A stretch of 52,878 bases of DNA from Alkalihalobacillus alcalophilus ATCC 27647 = CGMCC 1.3604 (lineage in GTDB: Bacteria > Bacillota > Bacilli > Bacillales > Bacillaceae_D). Made by a program: the position numbers and the translations under genes. The notes below the pieces were generated by a model. That model saw only the letters and a list, made by a program, of their open reading frames with translations. It made no database searches and was not told the origin of the DNA. Below are positions 15,698-24,628 of the stretch, piece after piece. Each line of letters starts with the position of its first letter. The stretch's first letter is position 1. The stretch is from the NCBI RefSeq assembly GCF_000292245.2, contig NZ_ALPT02000029.1:1-52878 (forward strand), in the 5' to 3' direction.

Positions 15698-16975
15698 TTA
15701 TCTTCTTAACATCCACACGACAAACGGAATTAATAAAAAGGCTAAAACACCACCTGCTAACGACAATGTCGCAAAGCTTGAATGAGCCACAACCATCCCC
15801 GAAAGGGCCCCACCAGACGCTCCTGCTAAAGCGATTAGCACATCAACCGATCCTTGAGTCTTAGCCCGAGTTGTCGCTGTTGTTGCATCAACGATGATCG
15901 TTGTTCCACTTATTAATCCAAAGTTCCACCCTAACCCTAACAAAGCAAGGGCAATCATTAAATTCATTAACGAATCTGCAGGGCCAAACGCAGCAAAACA
16001 ACCCGCTAAAATTAACGTCACACCCGCAGCGGTCGCCATAATCTTTCGCCCAACTTTATCCACCAATACTCCCGTAACTAAAGATGGCAAATACATCGCT
16101 GCTACGTGGACCGCAATAACTAATCCAATTTCACTTAAACCATGTCCATGATGTCCCATATGAACAGGTGTCATTGTCATAATCGCGACCATCACAATTT
16201 GGGTGGATACCATTACAGTTGCCCCAGCAATTACACCTTTTTTATTAAAAACTTCAACCGGTTCGGCCGCTCGTTGTTCCTCTGTTTTACGCTCATTCTT
16301 TTTCTTTTCCTTTTCCATTTTCTTAGCTAAAAGAAAAGGATCCGGTCTTAATAAGACAAAAATAACAAGACCCGCTAAAAGAAAAGCTACAGCTGCCAAA
16401 ATAAAAGGGCCAGCAAGGGAAGGAATCCCCATCCGCTTAGCAAAATCGCCCATCACACTCACCAGATTTGGTCCGGCAACCGCTCCAAAGGTCGTAAATA
16501 CCATCGCTATGCTAATCGCAGTTGCTCGTTGTCTCGGTTTAGCTAAGTCTGTGCCGGCGTATCGTGCTTGTAAATTAGTCGCTGTCCCCGCTCCATATAT
16601 AAATAAAGAAAGAAATAATAGCCATATTTGACCAAAAAGAGCCGCAAAGACAACCCCAATCGCTCCTATTCCTCCGGCAAAAAAACCTAAGGATAATCCT
16701 AAACGGCGTCCAAATTGTTGCGTAGAACGCCCGACTACATAAGCAGCTAATGCTGATCCTAATGTAAATAGTGCTGTTGGCAACCCAGCATATGCATCTG
16801 TACCAAGCATTTCCTGTGCCAACAATGCCCCAACTGTAATTCCAGCCGCCAAACCAGCTCCACCAAAAATTTGTGAAATAACGACAATCCATAGGGTACG
16901 TTTATATACTTTTTCTTGCTGCTCGGGTGAAAGTGATTCACCCAACTCAACATGCATTTCCGATTGTTCTGACAC
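15698..16975 (-). CDS. MFS transporter
   Basis: About 425 aa with 12 predicted transmembrane segments and a charged cytoplasmic loop after helix 6 (KKMEKEKKKNERKTEEQR). The MFS motif VDKVGRK lies after helix 8, and an unusual loop HMGHHGHGL precedes it. The start is GTG at 16975 because AAAGGATGG lies six bases upstream; in-frame ATG (16993) and TTG (16996) codons further upstream have no ribosome site. The gene is separate from cotA and rocD. Substrate cannot be predicted; the His cluster might hint at metal or pH sensing, but this is speculation. Confidence 0.8.
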   Translation of the reverse strand: MSEQSEMHVELGESLSPEQQEKVYKRTLWIVVISQIFGGAGLAAGITVGALLAQEMLGTDAYAGLPTALFTLGSALAAYVVGRSTQQFGRRLGLSLGFFAGGIGAIGVVFAALFGQIWLLFLSLFIYGAGTATNLQARYAGTDLAKPRQRATAISIAMVFTTFGAVAGPNLVSVMGDFAKRMGIPSLAGPFILAAVAFLLAGLVIFVLLRPDPFLLAKKMEKEKKKNERKTEEQRAAEPVEVFNKKGVIAGATVMVSTQIVMVAIMTMTPVHMGHHGHGLSEIGLVIAVHVAAMYLPSLVTGVLVDKVGRKIMATAAGVTLILAGCFAAFGPADSLMNLMIALALLGLGWNFGLISGTTIIVDATTATTRAKTQGSVDVLIALAGASGGALSGMVVAHSSFATLSLAGGVLAFLLIPFVVWMLRR

Positions 16976-17056
16976 CTCGTTCCATCCTTTCATCAACTAA
17001 GATTCAACATACTTTTAAAAGAGCCTCAACAAAAAGCAACTCCACATTTAACCATT

Positions 17057-17070
17057 ACCAAACGTTTGGT
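17057..17070. promoter_or_regulatory. Perfect palindrome upstream of the MFS gene
   Basis: ACCAAACGTTTGGT is a perfect 14-bp palindrome about 80 bp before the MFS start. AAACGTTT-centred palindromes are common targets of TetR-type repressors. No TetR gene is in the window. Confidence 0.45.
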
Positions 17071-17117
17071 TAATTTTTCAAAATCATCGCTTCTTTTATT
17101 CTATATATTTACCACAC

Positions 17118-17133
17118 ATTAATCTAGATTAAT
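17118..17133. promoter_or_regulatory. Perfect palindrome between the MFS gene and cotA
   Basis: ATTAATCTAGATTAAT is a perfect 16-bp palindrome in the divergent intergenic region. It could be an operator for either gene; its low complexity lowers its significance. Confidence 0.35.
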
Positions 17134-17352
17134 ATGTTTGAAAAGCGAGTATCAACATGTTTAATAATTAATTTGAATGATGGCTTTTGCCCTTTCCAGC
17201 TCAGCTTTCGGCTTCATTCACTCATTATAATCCCTTTTCATTTTCATCCTGGTTTCAACCAATTTCTACCTCAATACCATCGGCCAAAAAAAACACCGAT
17301 TATCTTTCTTCATCTACGCATGGCATTTGCCTAAGCATAATCTCCTCTCCTT

Positions 17353-17361
17353 CATAAAATA
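17353..17361 (+). promoter_or_regulatory. Possible SigK -10 element of cotA
   Basis: CATAAAATA fits the SigK -10 pattern CATAnnnTA about 30 bp before the cotA start. A clear AC -35 at the right spacing is not seen. Confidence 0.3.
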
Positions 17362-17392
17362 GATTAATACCTAGAAACAGGAGTTGAACTTA

Positions 17393-19030
17393 ATGGCATT
17401 AGAAAAATTTGTCGATTCCCTACCAATTATGGAGACAGCTAAACCTACACATGTTGATGATAAAGGAGCTCATTATGAAATTGAAATGAAAGAGTTTACT
17501 CAAAAGCTTCACAGAGATTTAAAGCCGACACAATTATTTGGTTATAACTGTCAATACCCTGGACCAACGATTCATGCCCAAAGACACCAACCTGTTCATG
17601 TCAAATGGATCAATAACTTGCCTGACAGACATTTTTTACCGATAGATAAATCGATTCATCATCTCGATATGGAACCAGAAGTTCGTACAGTCGTTCATTT
17701 ACACGGGGCTGAGACAAAAGCTGATAGTGATGGTTATCCAGAAGCTTGGTATACACGAGGATTCGAACAAAAGGGGCCATTATTTGAACGGGAAATCTAT
17801 GAATATCCGAATGAGCAAAGAGCGGCGACATTATGGTATCACGACCATGCGATGGGCATTACGCGCTTAAATGTTTATGCCGGTCTAGAAGGGCTGTATT
17901 TGCTTCACGATAAGGCTGAAGATAGATTAAGATTACCAAGTGGAGACTATGATATTCCCCTCTTAATTCAAGATCGTACATTTAATGAAGATGATGGTTC
18001 CTTATTTTACCCTAGACAACCAAATAACCCTGGCCCCAATTTTCCCGATCCATGTATCGTTCCCTTTTTTGGAGGAAATACGATTTTAGTCAATGGAAAG
18101 GTTTGGCCTTATTTAGAAGTAGAGCCGAGAAAATATCGTTTTCGACTTTTAAATGGTTCGAACTCACGAGGGTACACACTTTTTCTAGATAACGAGCAAA
18201 CCTTTTATCAAATCGCTTCTGATGGTGGACTATTAAGAAGAACCGTTCCTCTTACAGAATTCGAATTCGAGCCTGCCGAGCGAATTGAAGTGATTATCGA
18301 CTTTTCAAAACATGCCGGGAAGACGATCACATTAAAAAATAACCTCGGTCCAAATGCTGATCCAGAAAATCCAATAGCCGATATTATGCAATTTCGAGTG
18401 ACATTGCCACTCAAAGGAAGTGATCGAAGTCGGATCCCCAAACACCTATCAACGATACCTTGTTTAAGGCAAAATGACGTGACGAAGATCCGAAATTTAA
18501 AACTAAATGGTGGTGTCGATCATATCGGTCGAGCACTCCTTTTATTAGATAATCGTTTTTGGCATGACCCGATCACAGAAAATCCAATGCTTGGAGCAAC
18601 TGAACTATGGAATATCATAAATGTGACTAATTTTGCTCATCCGGTCCATATTCATTTAATTCAATTTCAAGTGCTCGGCCATCAAGCATTTGATTTGTCT
18701 TTATATAATGAAACCGGCGAAATCCAACTGATCGGTCCGATGATTCCTCCTAAGGAAAATGAACGAGGCTGGAAAGATACCATTGCAGCTCCTGCTGGTC
18801 AAATCACGAAGCTCATTTGCCGATTTGCTCCATATGCAGGTCTGTATGTATGGCATTGTCACATTTTAGAACATGAAGATTACGACATGATGCGACCGAT
18901 GAGAGTGGTCGATCCAACTGATGATACCCCTAGTCCTATTCCTCCAGACCACGGGCACAATCCCGATAATGATAATGGGACACCCATTGAACGACCAAGA
19001 CCGAATCCACCTATCGATCACGATCATTAG
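17393..19030 (+). CDS. cotA: Spore coat multicopper oxidase (laccase) CotA
   Basis: A 545-aa three-domain laccase. Copper ligands are visible: VVHLHGAE and LWYHDHAMG near the N-terminus, HPVHIHL, and WHCHILEHEDYDMM with the type-1 Cys, His and axial Met near the C-terminus. The first 510 residues follow B. subtilis CotA, the outer-coat enzyme that oxidises phenols and bilirubin and makes the brown spore pigment. ATG at 17393 is used rather than an upstream TTG (17384), with AGGAG nine bases before it. The protein is about 32 residues longer than B. subtilis CotA because of a C-terminal tail rich in Pro, Asp, Asn and His, ending PPIDHDH. Confidence 0.95.
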   Translation: MALEKFVDSLPIMETAKPTHVDDKGAHYEIEMKEFTQKLHRDLKPTQLFGYNCQYPGPTIHAQRHQPVHVKWINNLPDRHFLPIDKSIHHLDMEPEVRTVVHLHGAETKADSDGYPEAWYTRGFEQKGPLFEREIYEYPNEQRAATLWYHDHAMGITRLNVYAGLEGLYLLHDKAEDRLRLPSGDYDIPLLIQDRTFNEDDGSLFYPRQPNNPGPNFPDPCIVPFFGGNTILVNGKVWPYLEVEPRKYRFRLLNGSNSRGYTLFLDNEQTFYQIASDGGLLRRTVPLTEFEFEPAERIEVIIDFSKHAGKTITLKNNLGPNADPENPIADIMQFRVTLPLKGSDRSRIPKHLSTIPCLRQNDVTKIRNLKLNGGVDHIGRALLLLDNRFWHDPITENPMLGATELWNIINVTNFAHPVHIHLIQFQVLGHQAFDLSLYNETGEIQLIGPMIPPKENERGWKDTIAAPAGQITKLICRFAPYAGLYVWHCHILEHEDYDMMRPMRVVDPTDDTPSPIPPDHGHNPDNDNGTPIERPRPNPPIDHDH

Positions 19031-19063
19031 GCAAGTGACAGGCACCTCCCGAAATTTGTCGAG

Positions 19064-19093
19064 ACAGCTGAAGAGAAAATCAGCTGTTTTTTC
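19064..19093 (+). terminator. Terminator of cotA
   Basis: ACAGCTGA and TCAGCTGT form a perfect eight-pair stem around an eight-base loop, followed by TTTTT. Confidence 0.85.
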
Positions 19094-19214
19094 TGTTTAA
19101 TCGAAAAAATAATTGCTATAAAAAAGTCGATAAGAAGCTCCAATACTTCCCATCGACCCCACATATTAGTATTCAGACACATGTATTTTTCTCGATATTG
19201 CGAATTTAAACTAT

Positions 19215-19553
19215 CTAGTTATTTTTCCCAGCTTCAATCATTAAAAATATCGCTGCTAAAATATGCAAAATCATTCCTACTCCTGGAATCCATCCAAGTG
19301 CTGAGGCTAAGATCCCTAAAATATGACCCGTTTTACTTCTGTTTTCTTTCGAGGCAAAAACTAATCCGATGATATGTAAAATCAACATGATTACCAGGGG
19401 AACCCAAGCAAGGCCTATAATCAATAATCCCCCTAAAATTGGAATACCCCAAATAGCTTCAAGACCACCAAAAGTCCACTTCATAATTCGACTAGGCTTC
19501 ATACTAGTGTCTTCTAAATCTGTATCTACAACAGAGTTCGCTTTTTCTGTCAT
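19215..19553 (-). CDS. Small multi-pass membrane protein, unknown
   Basis: A 112-aa protein starting MTEKANSVVD at an ATG with GAGGAG upstream; a longer in-frame extension lacks a ribosome site and is dropped. About 25 polar residues come first. Three hydrophobic segments follow (around IWGIPILGGLLIIGL, VPLVIMLILHIIGLVFA and IPGVGMILHILAAIFLMI), with a short KENRSKTG loop. I do not recognise the family. It lies between cotA and a DUF6241-like gene, both possible envelope or spore genes, but nothing ties it to them. Confidence 0.65.
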   Translation of the reverse strand: MTEKANSVVDTDLEDTSMKPSRIMKWTFGGLEAIWGIPILGGLLIIGLAWVPLVIMLILHIIGLVFASKENRSKTGHILGILASALGWIPGVGMILHILAAIFLMIEAGKNN

Positions 19554-19683
19554 ATCAACACTCCTCTTTTTTAAATTGTAAAATATTATGTAATAACTAT
19601 AACAGTTTACAAGGACTATTGTCACAGTTTTTTTGTAATTAATTATATATATTATCATTAAAATGAAAATATACTAAAAAGTT

Positions 19684-20226
19684 CTATTCTTTACCACCAA
19701 AATGTTGCTCCTGATACTTTTCTCTTTCATCTGCACTTAAGAGACGAAGCGCTTCACCAACTGTACCATTTTGTAAACGCCAAATTGCATTATGATCTTC
19801 TACCGCATTTGAGAAGTCGCCATCCGTCCAGCGTGTTAATATCTCTAAATAAAGCTCTTCATTTTCATAGTCATTCTCTTCTATCACTTCTATTAATCTC
19901 CCAAGCCGCTCTTTGGTTACCTCAAACTTGCCCCATTTTTGTCGGGCGTGAATATAACCGTGCGACATGTGATGAATTCGATTTTGAACACTTTCTTCAG
20001 TCATCGATAAAGGCAGAAGGGCTTCGATATCTTCCCCTTCGATAGCTTGAATAATCGGTTCACTTTCATCTTCCACTGTTTCTTCTGTATTTACCGCTGC
20101 CGTTTCTATAGGCTCTTTACTCTCGGCACTACCAGCTTCTTCACTATTTTGATAAAAAGGAAAATAAATAATAGCTCCGACTGCTACTAAGATAATCATG
20201 ACTACAAACGGTTTCTTCACATTCAA
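19684..20226 (-). CDS. DUF6241-like membrane-anchored protein
   Basis: About 180 aa with one N-terminal membrane anchor (KPFVVMIILVAVGAIIYFPFY). An acidic linker (Glu-rich, about 28-70) and an external domain with MSHGYIHARQKWG and LEILTRWTDGDFSNAVEDHN follow, resembling Bacillaceae proteins labelled DUF6241. The start is TTG (20226) or GTG two codons later; the preceding GGGACTGA is a weak ribosome site, so the exact start is uncertain. Function is unknown. Confidence 0.65.
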   Translation of the reverse strand: MNVKKPFVVMIILVAVGAIIYFPFYQNSEEAGSAESKEPIETAAVNTEETVEDESEPIIQAIEGEDIEALLPLSMTEESVQNRIHHMSHGYIHARQKWGKFEVTKERLGRLIEVIEENDYENEELYLEILTRWTDGDFSNAVEDHNAIWRLQNGTVGEALRLLSADEREKYQEQHFGGKE

Positions 20227-20419
20227 TCAGTCCCAACTTATTTCTCAATTTCGCTCATTTCAAACAGTCCTTGAATTAATACGACCTACTCAATCATTTT
20301 CGATTAGTCCTATTTCGTTTCATATTAGCAAAATCATGACCTCGTATAAGAAGTCGATTCGCTCAAGCTTTGTCACTCTACATTTCTTCTTCCTTTATGC
20401 TTTCATTTCCTGCTAGATT

Positions 20420-20450
20420 CAAAAAAACTTACTAGCCTAAGCTAATAAGT
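20420..20450 (-). terminator. Terminator of the pectin operon
   Basis: On the minus strand ACTTATTAGC and GCTAGTAAGT form a ten-pair stem (one G-T) with a TTAG loop and a seven-T tail, just beyond the rhamnogalacturonan acetylesterase stop. Confidence 0.85.
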
Positions 20451-20464
20451 CATTTGGAACGCCT

Positions 20465-21451
20465 TTATAATAGATTTTGCTTCTGAAGTTCAGAGATTAC
20501 AATCCCAGCAATCGCTCTCGCCCCGGTCTCTGAAAAATGTGTATTATCTTCATTTCCTTCTGGGTAATTGGGTGATTCCCCTGGCTTGAGCCACATAAAC
20601 CATTTTTTCGAAGCCTCTATACCAAGCCTTTGATAAGCTTCTGAACTCAATTTCGTTAAATCAATAAAGGCGACTTCTTCTTCATTAGCTAACTCAGCTA
20701 CCTTCTCATCATAACCTTGATGCGGGTTGAACATTTCTCCACCTTCTGAAAAATAACGACGCTGTACCGGAGAAAGCAACACAGGAACGGCTCCTTTGTT
20801 TCTCGCTTCCTCAACATATTGTTTGAGATTGAGCTTAAATTCTTCTGGTGTCGTCCCGCGATGATCGGTTTTCTGGTCATTATGTCCAAATTGAATAATA
20901 AGTAAATCGTCTTCTTTAAGATGCTGTAGTGCTCGTTCGAAATGGCCTTCTTCTCGAAAACTTTTGGAACTCCGACCTGACTGAGCAATATTTAATATCG
21001 GGTAACCTCGTAATTGCTCGGCAAGTAATTGACCCCAACCATACTGTGGATAATGACCCGGCGGATGCTCAGACATCGTTGAATCACCTATTAAGACCAT
21101 TTTTCTATGGGACAACTTTATTGGAACCAATTCCAGCGAAACGACCCCATTTCCCCACCAAGCTATTTCAAATTGATTCTTCTCTACATACACATCATTT
21201 GTCATAATAAAAGCTTCTTTTCTTGGCGAAAGGGCAAGCTGACCGGTCAAAAGCTTAACTGTCGTATGTGGCTCAACCTCTGCTCTTAATTGATAAATCC
21301 CTTTTGGAACACTGATTAAAAAGGATGGTACTTGTTCATCATGATATTGACCTGGTAAAAAATGCTCCCCACATGTTAGTTTGAAACAAGCATTTACTGA
21401 AAAAGGGGAAAATTGACGTTTATCAACAGTCGATTTAAATGTAAATTTCAT
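20465..21451 (-). CDS. Rhamnogalacturonan acetylesterase (SGNH hydrolase)
   Basis: A 328-aa GDSL/SGNH esterase expected to remove acetyl groups from rhamnogalacturonan I fragments. Catalytic blocks are IGDSTMSEHPPG (nucleophile Ser), FGHNDQKTDHRG (Gly/Asn oxyanion hole) and EDNTHFSETGA (Asp-His pair). About 115 N-terminal residues form an extra domain not present in the shorter B. subtilis YesT/YesY. No signal peptide is seen, so it probably acts on imported oligosaccharides. TAGGAG precedes the ATG. It is the last gene of the operon, 180 bp after uxaB. Confidence 0.85.
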   Translation of the reverse strand: MKFTFKSTVDKRQFSPFSVNACFKLTCGEHFLPGQYHDEQVPSFLISVPKGIYQLRAEVEPHTTVKLLTGQLALSPRKEAFIMTNDVYVEKNQFEIAWWGNGVVSLELVPIKLSHRKMVLIGDSTMSEHPPGHYPQYGWGQLLAEQLRGYPILNIAQSGRSSKSFREEGHFERALQHLKEDDLLIIQFGHNDQKTDHRGTTPEEFKLNLKQYVEEARNKGAVPVLLSPVQRRYFSEGGEMFNPHQGYDEKVAELANEEEVAFIDLTKLSSEAYQRLGIEASKKWFMWLKPGESPNYPEGNEDNTHFSETGARAIAGIVISELQKQNLL

Positions 21452-21630
21452 TGCTTAGCTCCTATTTTTAAGGAATTGATTCGCTGTAATGTAGGAAATA
21501 AGTGCCGTGCTAGTTTAGACATTTTGCTCGAAAGTCTGAACCAAGGAGCCAGAGCCTTTCCCATTCCCTTGCTACGGACTTCCCTGTCTCAAACGACTTC
21601 AAGTCCTTTAAACACTCTTCCCCTATCATT

Positions 21631-23115
21631 CTACAAACTTTCGATAACCGCCAAGGCTCCTTTATTTAATAAAGCGTCAACATATAGACTAACTAGTTGA
21701 CGATAGCGACTTAAATCCTGTCCCCATAGCTCTTCTGCTTGTAGCAATAAAGAAACTGTCTCTTCAAGTGACTGGGAGCTGTTATCGAAGCTTGACCATT
21801 GCTCTTCTAATAAGCTCATCGTTCCTTCATTTTCACGAATCGTATAACTCGCCCCACCAGAATCTCCCTTTAAAAAGGCTCCCTCTTTTCCAACTGGTTT
21901 CATATAGACAAGCAAGGCGGCTAAACTAAATAATAGACGTTTTGGCTCCGCATTTTGCTGCTCGTAAGCGGCTAATGTCGGGAGAAGTCTCGTTTGAAAT
22001 TTATAAATCGCATTCATCCCAATATCGGTTAATTGATGGGCTAAAAATGGATTCTCAAATCGTTCCAATACTGTTTCAGCGTACGCTAATTTTTCCACTT
22101 CCTCCGCCTCAACGACTGGCAACAACTCCTCTTTTAACCCCGTTTCAATAAACCGTCTTAATTTCGGATTGGCTAGTGCCCCGCTCACGGTCGTTTCTCC
22201 TGCCAAATAACAAGCAGCAAACATCATCGTATGCAACCCATTTAATAAACGAACTTTGAGCTCACGATATTGAGCCGTATTTTCCCACTTCACATTTAAG
22301 CCAGCTTCTTGAAACGGTAAAACATTAGCAATTGGGCGCTCAGGTTCAATCACAAATAAATGGTAAGGTTCTGCAACCGTCAATAAATGGTCTTCATATC
22401 CCAGCCTTTTAGCCCAAACATCCTCCTCCCCACGCGGAAAACCTGTCACAATCCGATCAACTAATGTATTACAAAAAATATTCGCCTCATCGACCCACTT
22501 CATAAAGGCATCGGATAGTTCCCAATCAAAAGCGATTCGTCCGACGATTTGTTTTAAGACTTGGCCGTTATCCTCAATTAATTCACATGGAACGAGATTT
22601 ATCCCAGCCTCATGGGCTCCATCAAAATAGAGAAAGCGTTCATATAGAAAGGCGGTTACCTTCCCTGGAAACGACAGCGGGGACTTCCCTCGTTCATAGT
22701 CTTCTTTTTGATAGACGAGACCAGCTTCCGTTGTATTAGAAAACATCCATTTCACATGTGGGGAATAAGCTAGCTTTAACACTTCCTCCCAATCACTATA
22801 CGGATTAATCCCTCTAGAAATCGATTGAATTAACTCCGCATCATCGACGATTTCGCCGTCTAACTTGCCACGTAAAATGGTCGTGTATAAAGCATCTTGT
22901 GCTTGTAATACTGGAACTATCTTCCCGTGCGGGGTCGGTTGAATCGTGGCAACCGTTCCATCATATAATCCCTTTTGATGAAGTTGGTGGAACATCCAGT
23001 CGAGAAAGCCACGCATAAAATTCCCTTCACCAATTTGTACAATCGTTTCATTGCCTTGCACAAAATCTAAATCCACTGCTTTTTTGGTTAATCGTTTTGT
23101 TTCCGTTTTATCCAT
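21631..23115 (-). CDS. uxaB: Tagaturonate reductase UxaB
   Basis: A 494-aa NAD-dependent altronate oxidoreductase of the mannitol dehydrogenase family. It reduces tagaturonate to altronate, the second step of galacturonate use. The N-terminal nucleotide-binding stretch (VQIGEGNFMRGFLDWM) and the KVRLLNGLHTMM motif, with the family's catalytic-site Lys/Asn/His residues, are present. ATG at 23115 (MDKTETKRL) follows GGGAGG; an upstream extension overlaps uxaA and is rejected. It lies 13 bp after uxaA. Confidence 0.9.
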   Translation of the reverse strand: MDKTETKRLTKKAVDLDFVQGNETIVQIGEGNFMRGFLDWMFHQLHQKGLYDGTVATIQPTPHGKIVPVLQAQDALYTTILRGKLDGEIVDDAELIQSISRGINPYSDWEEVLKLAYSPHVKWMFSNTTEAGLVYQKEDYERGKSPLSFPGKVTAFLYERFLYFDGAHEAGINLVPCELIEDNGQVLKQIVGRIAFDWELSDAFMKWVDEANIFCNTLVDRIVTGFPRGEEDVWAKRLGYEDHLLTVAEPYHLFVIEPERPIANVLPFQEAGLNVKWENTAQYRELKVRLLNGLHTMMFAACYLAGETTVSGALANPKLRRFIETGLKEELLPVVEAEEVEKLAYAETVLERFENPFLAHQLTDIGMNAIYKFQTRLLPTLAAYEQQNAEPKRLLFSLAALLVYMKPVGKEGAFLKGDSGGASYTIRENEGTMSLLEEQWSSFDNSSQSLEETVSLLLQAEELWGQDLSRYRQLVSLYVDALLNKGALAVIESL

Positions 23116-23128
23116 ATTGGCCTCCCGC

Positions 23129-24628
23129 TTACAAAATAACTCCATCTTTAAATAAAGCAATTTCCTTAAAGCCATTGCGTTCATTATGTGTCGTGATTTC
23201 TCCTGAAGCGACTTGAAGGACGTATGTTAATAATTCATCAGCCAACTCATTTAGCTCTTTTCCTTCTACTAATTCTCCAGCATTAAAGTCAATCCAATTT
23301 TTCTTACGCTCATAAAGCGGAGTATTGGTCGAGAGCTTTACCGTCGGGACTGGACCGCCAAATGGTGTCCCTCTTCCTGTTGTAAACAACACAATATGAG
23401 CGCCAGCTGCGGCAAGTGCTGTGACCGAAACGAGATCATTCCCTGGTCCTTGTACGAGTGTCAGCCCATTTTTTCGAACACGCCCTCCATATGGCAAAAC
23501 ATCCGCTACCGGGGCAAAGCCACCTTTTTGTACACAGCCGAGCGATTTTTCTTCAAGTGTTGTAATCCCACCTTTTTTATTACCAGGTGAAGGATTTTCA
23601 TAAACAACTTGCCCATGTCTAATAAAATAGTCCTTAAAACCATTAACCATTTCCACAATATCGGTAAAAACTTGTTCATCTGCGGCACGGTTCATTAAAA
23701 TCGTCTCTGCTCCAAACATTTCAGGAACCTCTGTTAAAATCGTCGACCCACCTTGGGCAATCAAACGATCGGAAAACGCCCCGACAAGTGGATTTGCGGT
23801 AATACCAGAAAGACCATCTGATCCCCCACACTTTAAACCAACCTTTAATTTAGAAGCAGGTAGTTCTGTCCGTACATCCTCTTTCGCAAGCTCAGCAATT
23901 TCTGTCACAAGGTCTGAAGCTTCCTCTAATTCATCTGCCGCTTCTTGAACGGAAAGAAACTTTACCCGCCGGGCGTCATAATCACCGATCGCCTCTTTAA
24001 ATAAATCAATATAATTGTTCTCACAACCTAATCCGAGGACAAGCACTCCTGCCGCATTTGGATGTTGCACGAGATTACTTAAAATCGCTTGCGTATGTTT
24101 TAAATCATCCCCTAATTGCGAACAACCAAATGGATGTGGATAATGATAGACACCATCAATATTTTCATACCCTTCTTGATTGCCTAAGCGGGCGACGAGC
24201 TCAGCCGTTTTATTAATGCAGCCAACTGTATTAATCACCCAGATTTCATTGCGAATCCCGACCTCACCATTTTTTCGCACAAAACCTTTAAATGTTCTCG
24301 TTGTCTGTTTCTGTTCTAGTTCTAATGTAGCTGCCGCTTGATTTGGTTTGTACTCATAATCTAAGGTACCATCAAGAGTGGTTTTTATATTATGGGTATG
24401 CACCCAAGTGCCAAGTTCGATCGTTTCCTTAGCAAAACCAATCGGAAATCCATATTTGTGGATCGGTTCACCGACCTGAATTTCATGAAGAGCGATTTTA
24501 TGACCACGGGCAACGTCTTCCTTCAATGTAATCACTTGGTTATTAAATTCTATCGTTTCACCTTTTTGATAGTCTTTTAACAAAACAAGGACATCATCAT
24601 TAGCATGGATGAGTAAATGGTCCATCAT
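23129..24628 (-). CDS. uxaA: Altronate dehydratase UxaA
   Basis: A 499-aa iron-dependent dehydratase converting altronate to 2-keto-3-deoxygluconate. An N-terminal SAF-like domain (residues 1 to about 95, HKIALHEIQVGEPIHKYGFPIG) is fused to the C-terminal catalytic domain (VGLKCGGSDGLSGITANP, then GPGNDLVSVTALAAAGAH and FTTGRGTPFGG). Conserved Cys residues (CINK, HPFGCSQLG, LGLGCENN) are intact. GGAGG precedes paired ATG codons; the first overlaps the preceding stop by one base (TAATG), so it is coupled to the upstream oxidoreductase. Confidence 0.93.
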   Translation of the reverse strand: MMDHLLIHANDDVLVLLKDYQKGETIEFNNQVITLKEDVARGHKIALHEIQVGEPIHKYGFPIGFAKETIELGTWVHTHNIKTTLDGTLDYEYKPNQAAATLELEQKQTTRTFKGFVRKNGEVGIRNEIWVINTVGCINKTAELVARLGNQEGYENIDGVYHYPHPFGCSQLGDDLKHTQAILSNLVQHPNAAGVLVLGLGCENNYIDLFKEAIGDYDARRVKFLSVQEAADELEEASDLVTEIAELAKEDVRTELPASKLKVGLKCGGSDGLSGITANPLVGAFSDRLIAQGGSTILTEVPEMFGAETILMNRAADEQVFTDIVEMVNGFKDYFIRHGQVVYENPSPGNKKGGITTLEEKSLGCVQKGGFAPVADVLPYGGRVRKNGLTLVQGPGNDLVSVTALAAAGAHIVLFTTGRGTPFGGPVPTVKLSTNTPLYERKKNWIDFNAGELVEGKELNELADELLTYVLQVASGEITTHNERNGFKEIALFKDGVIL

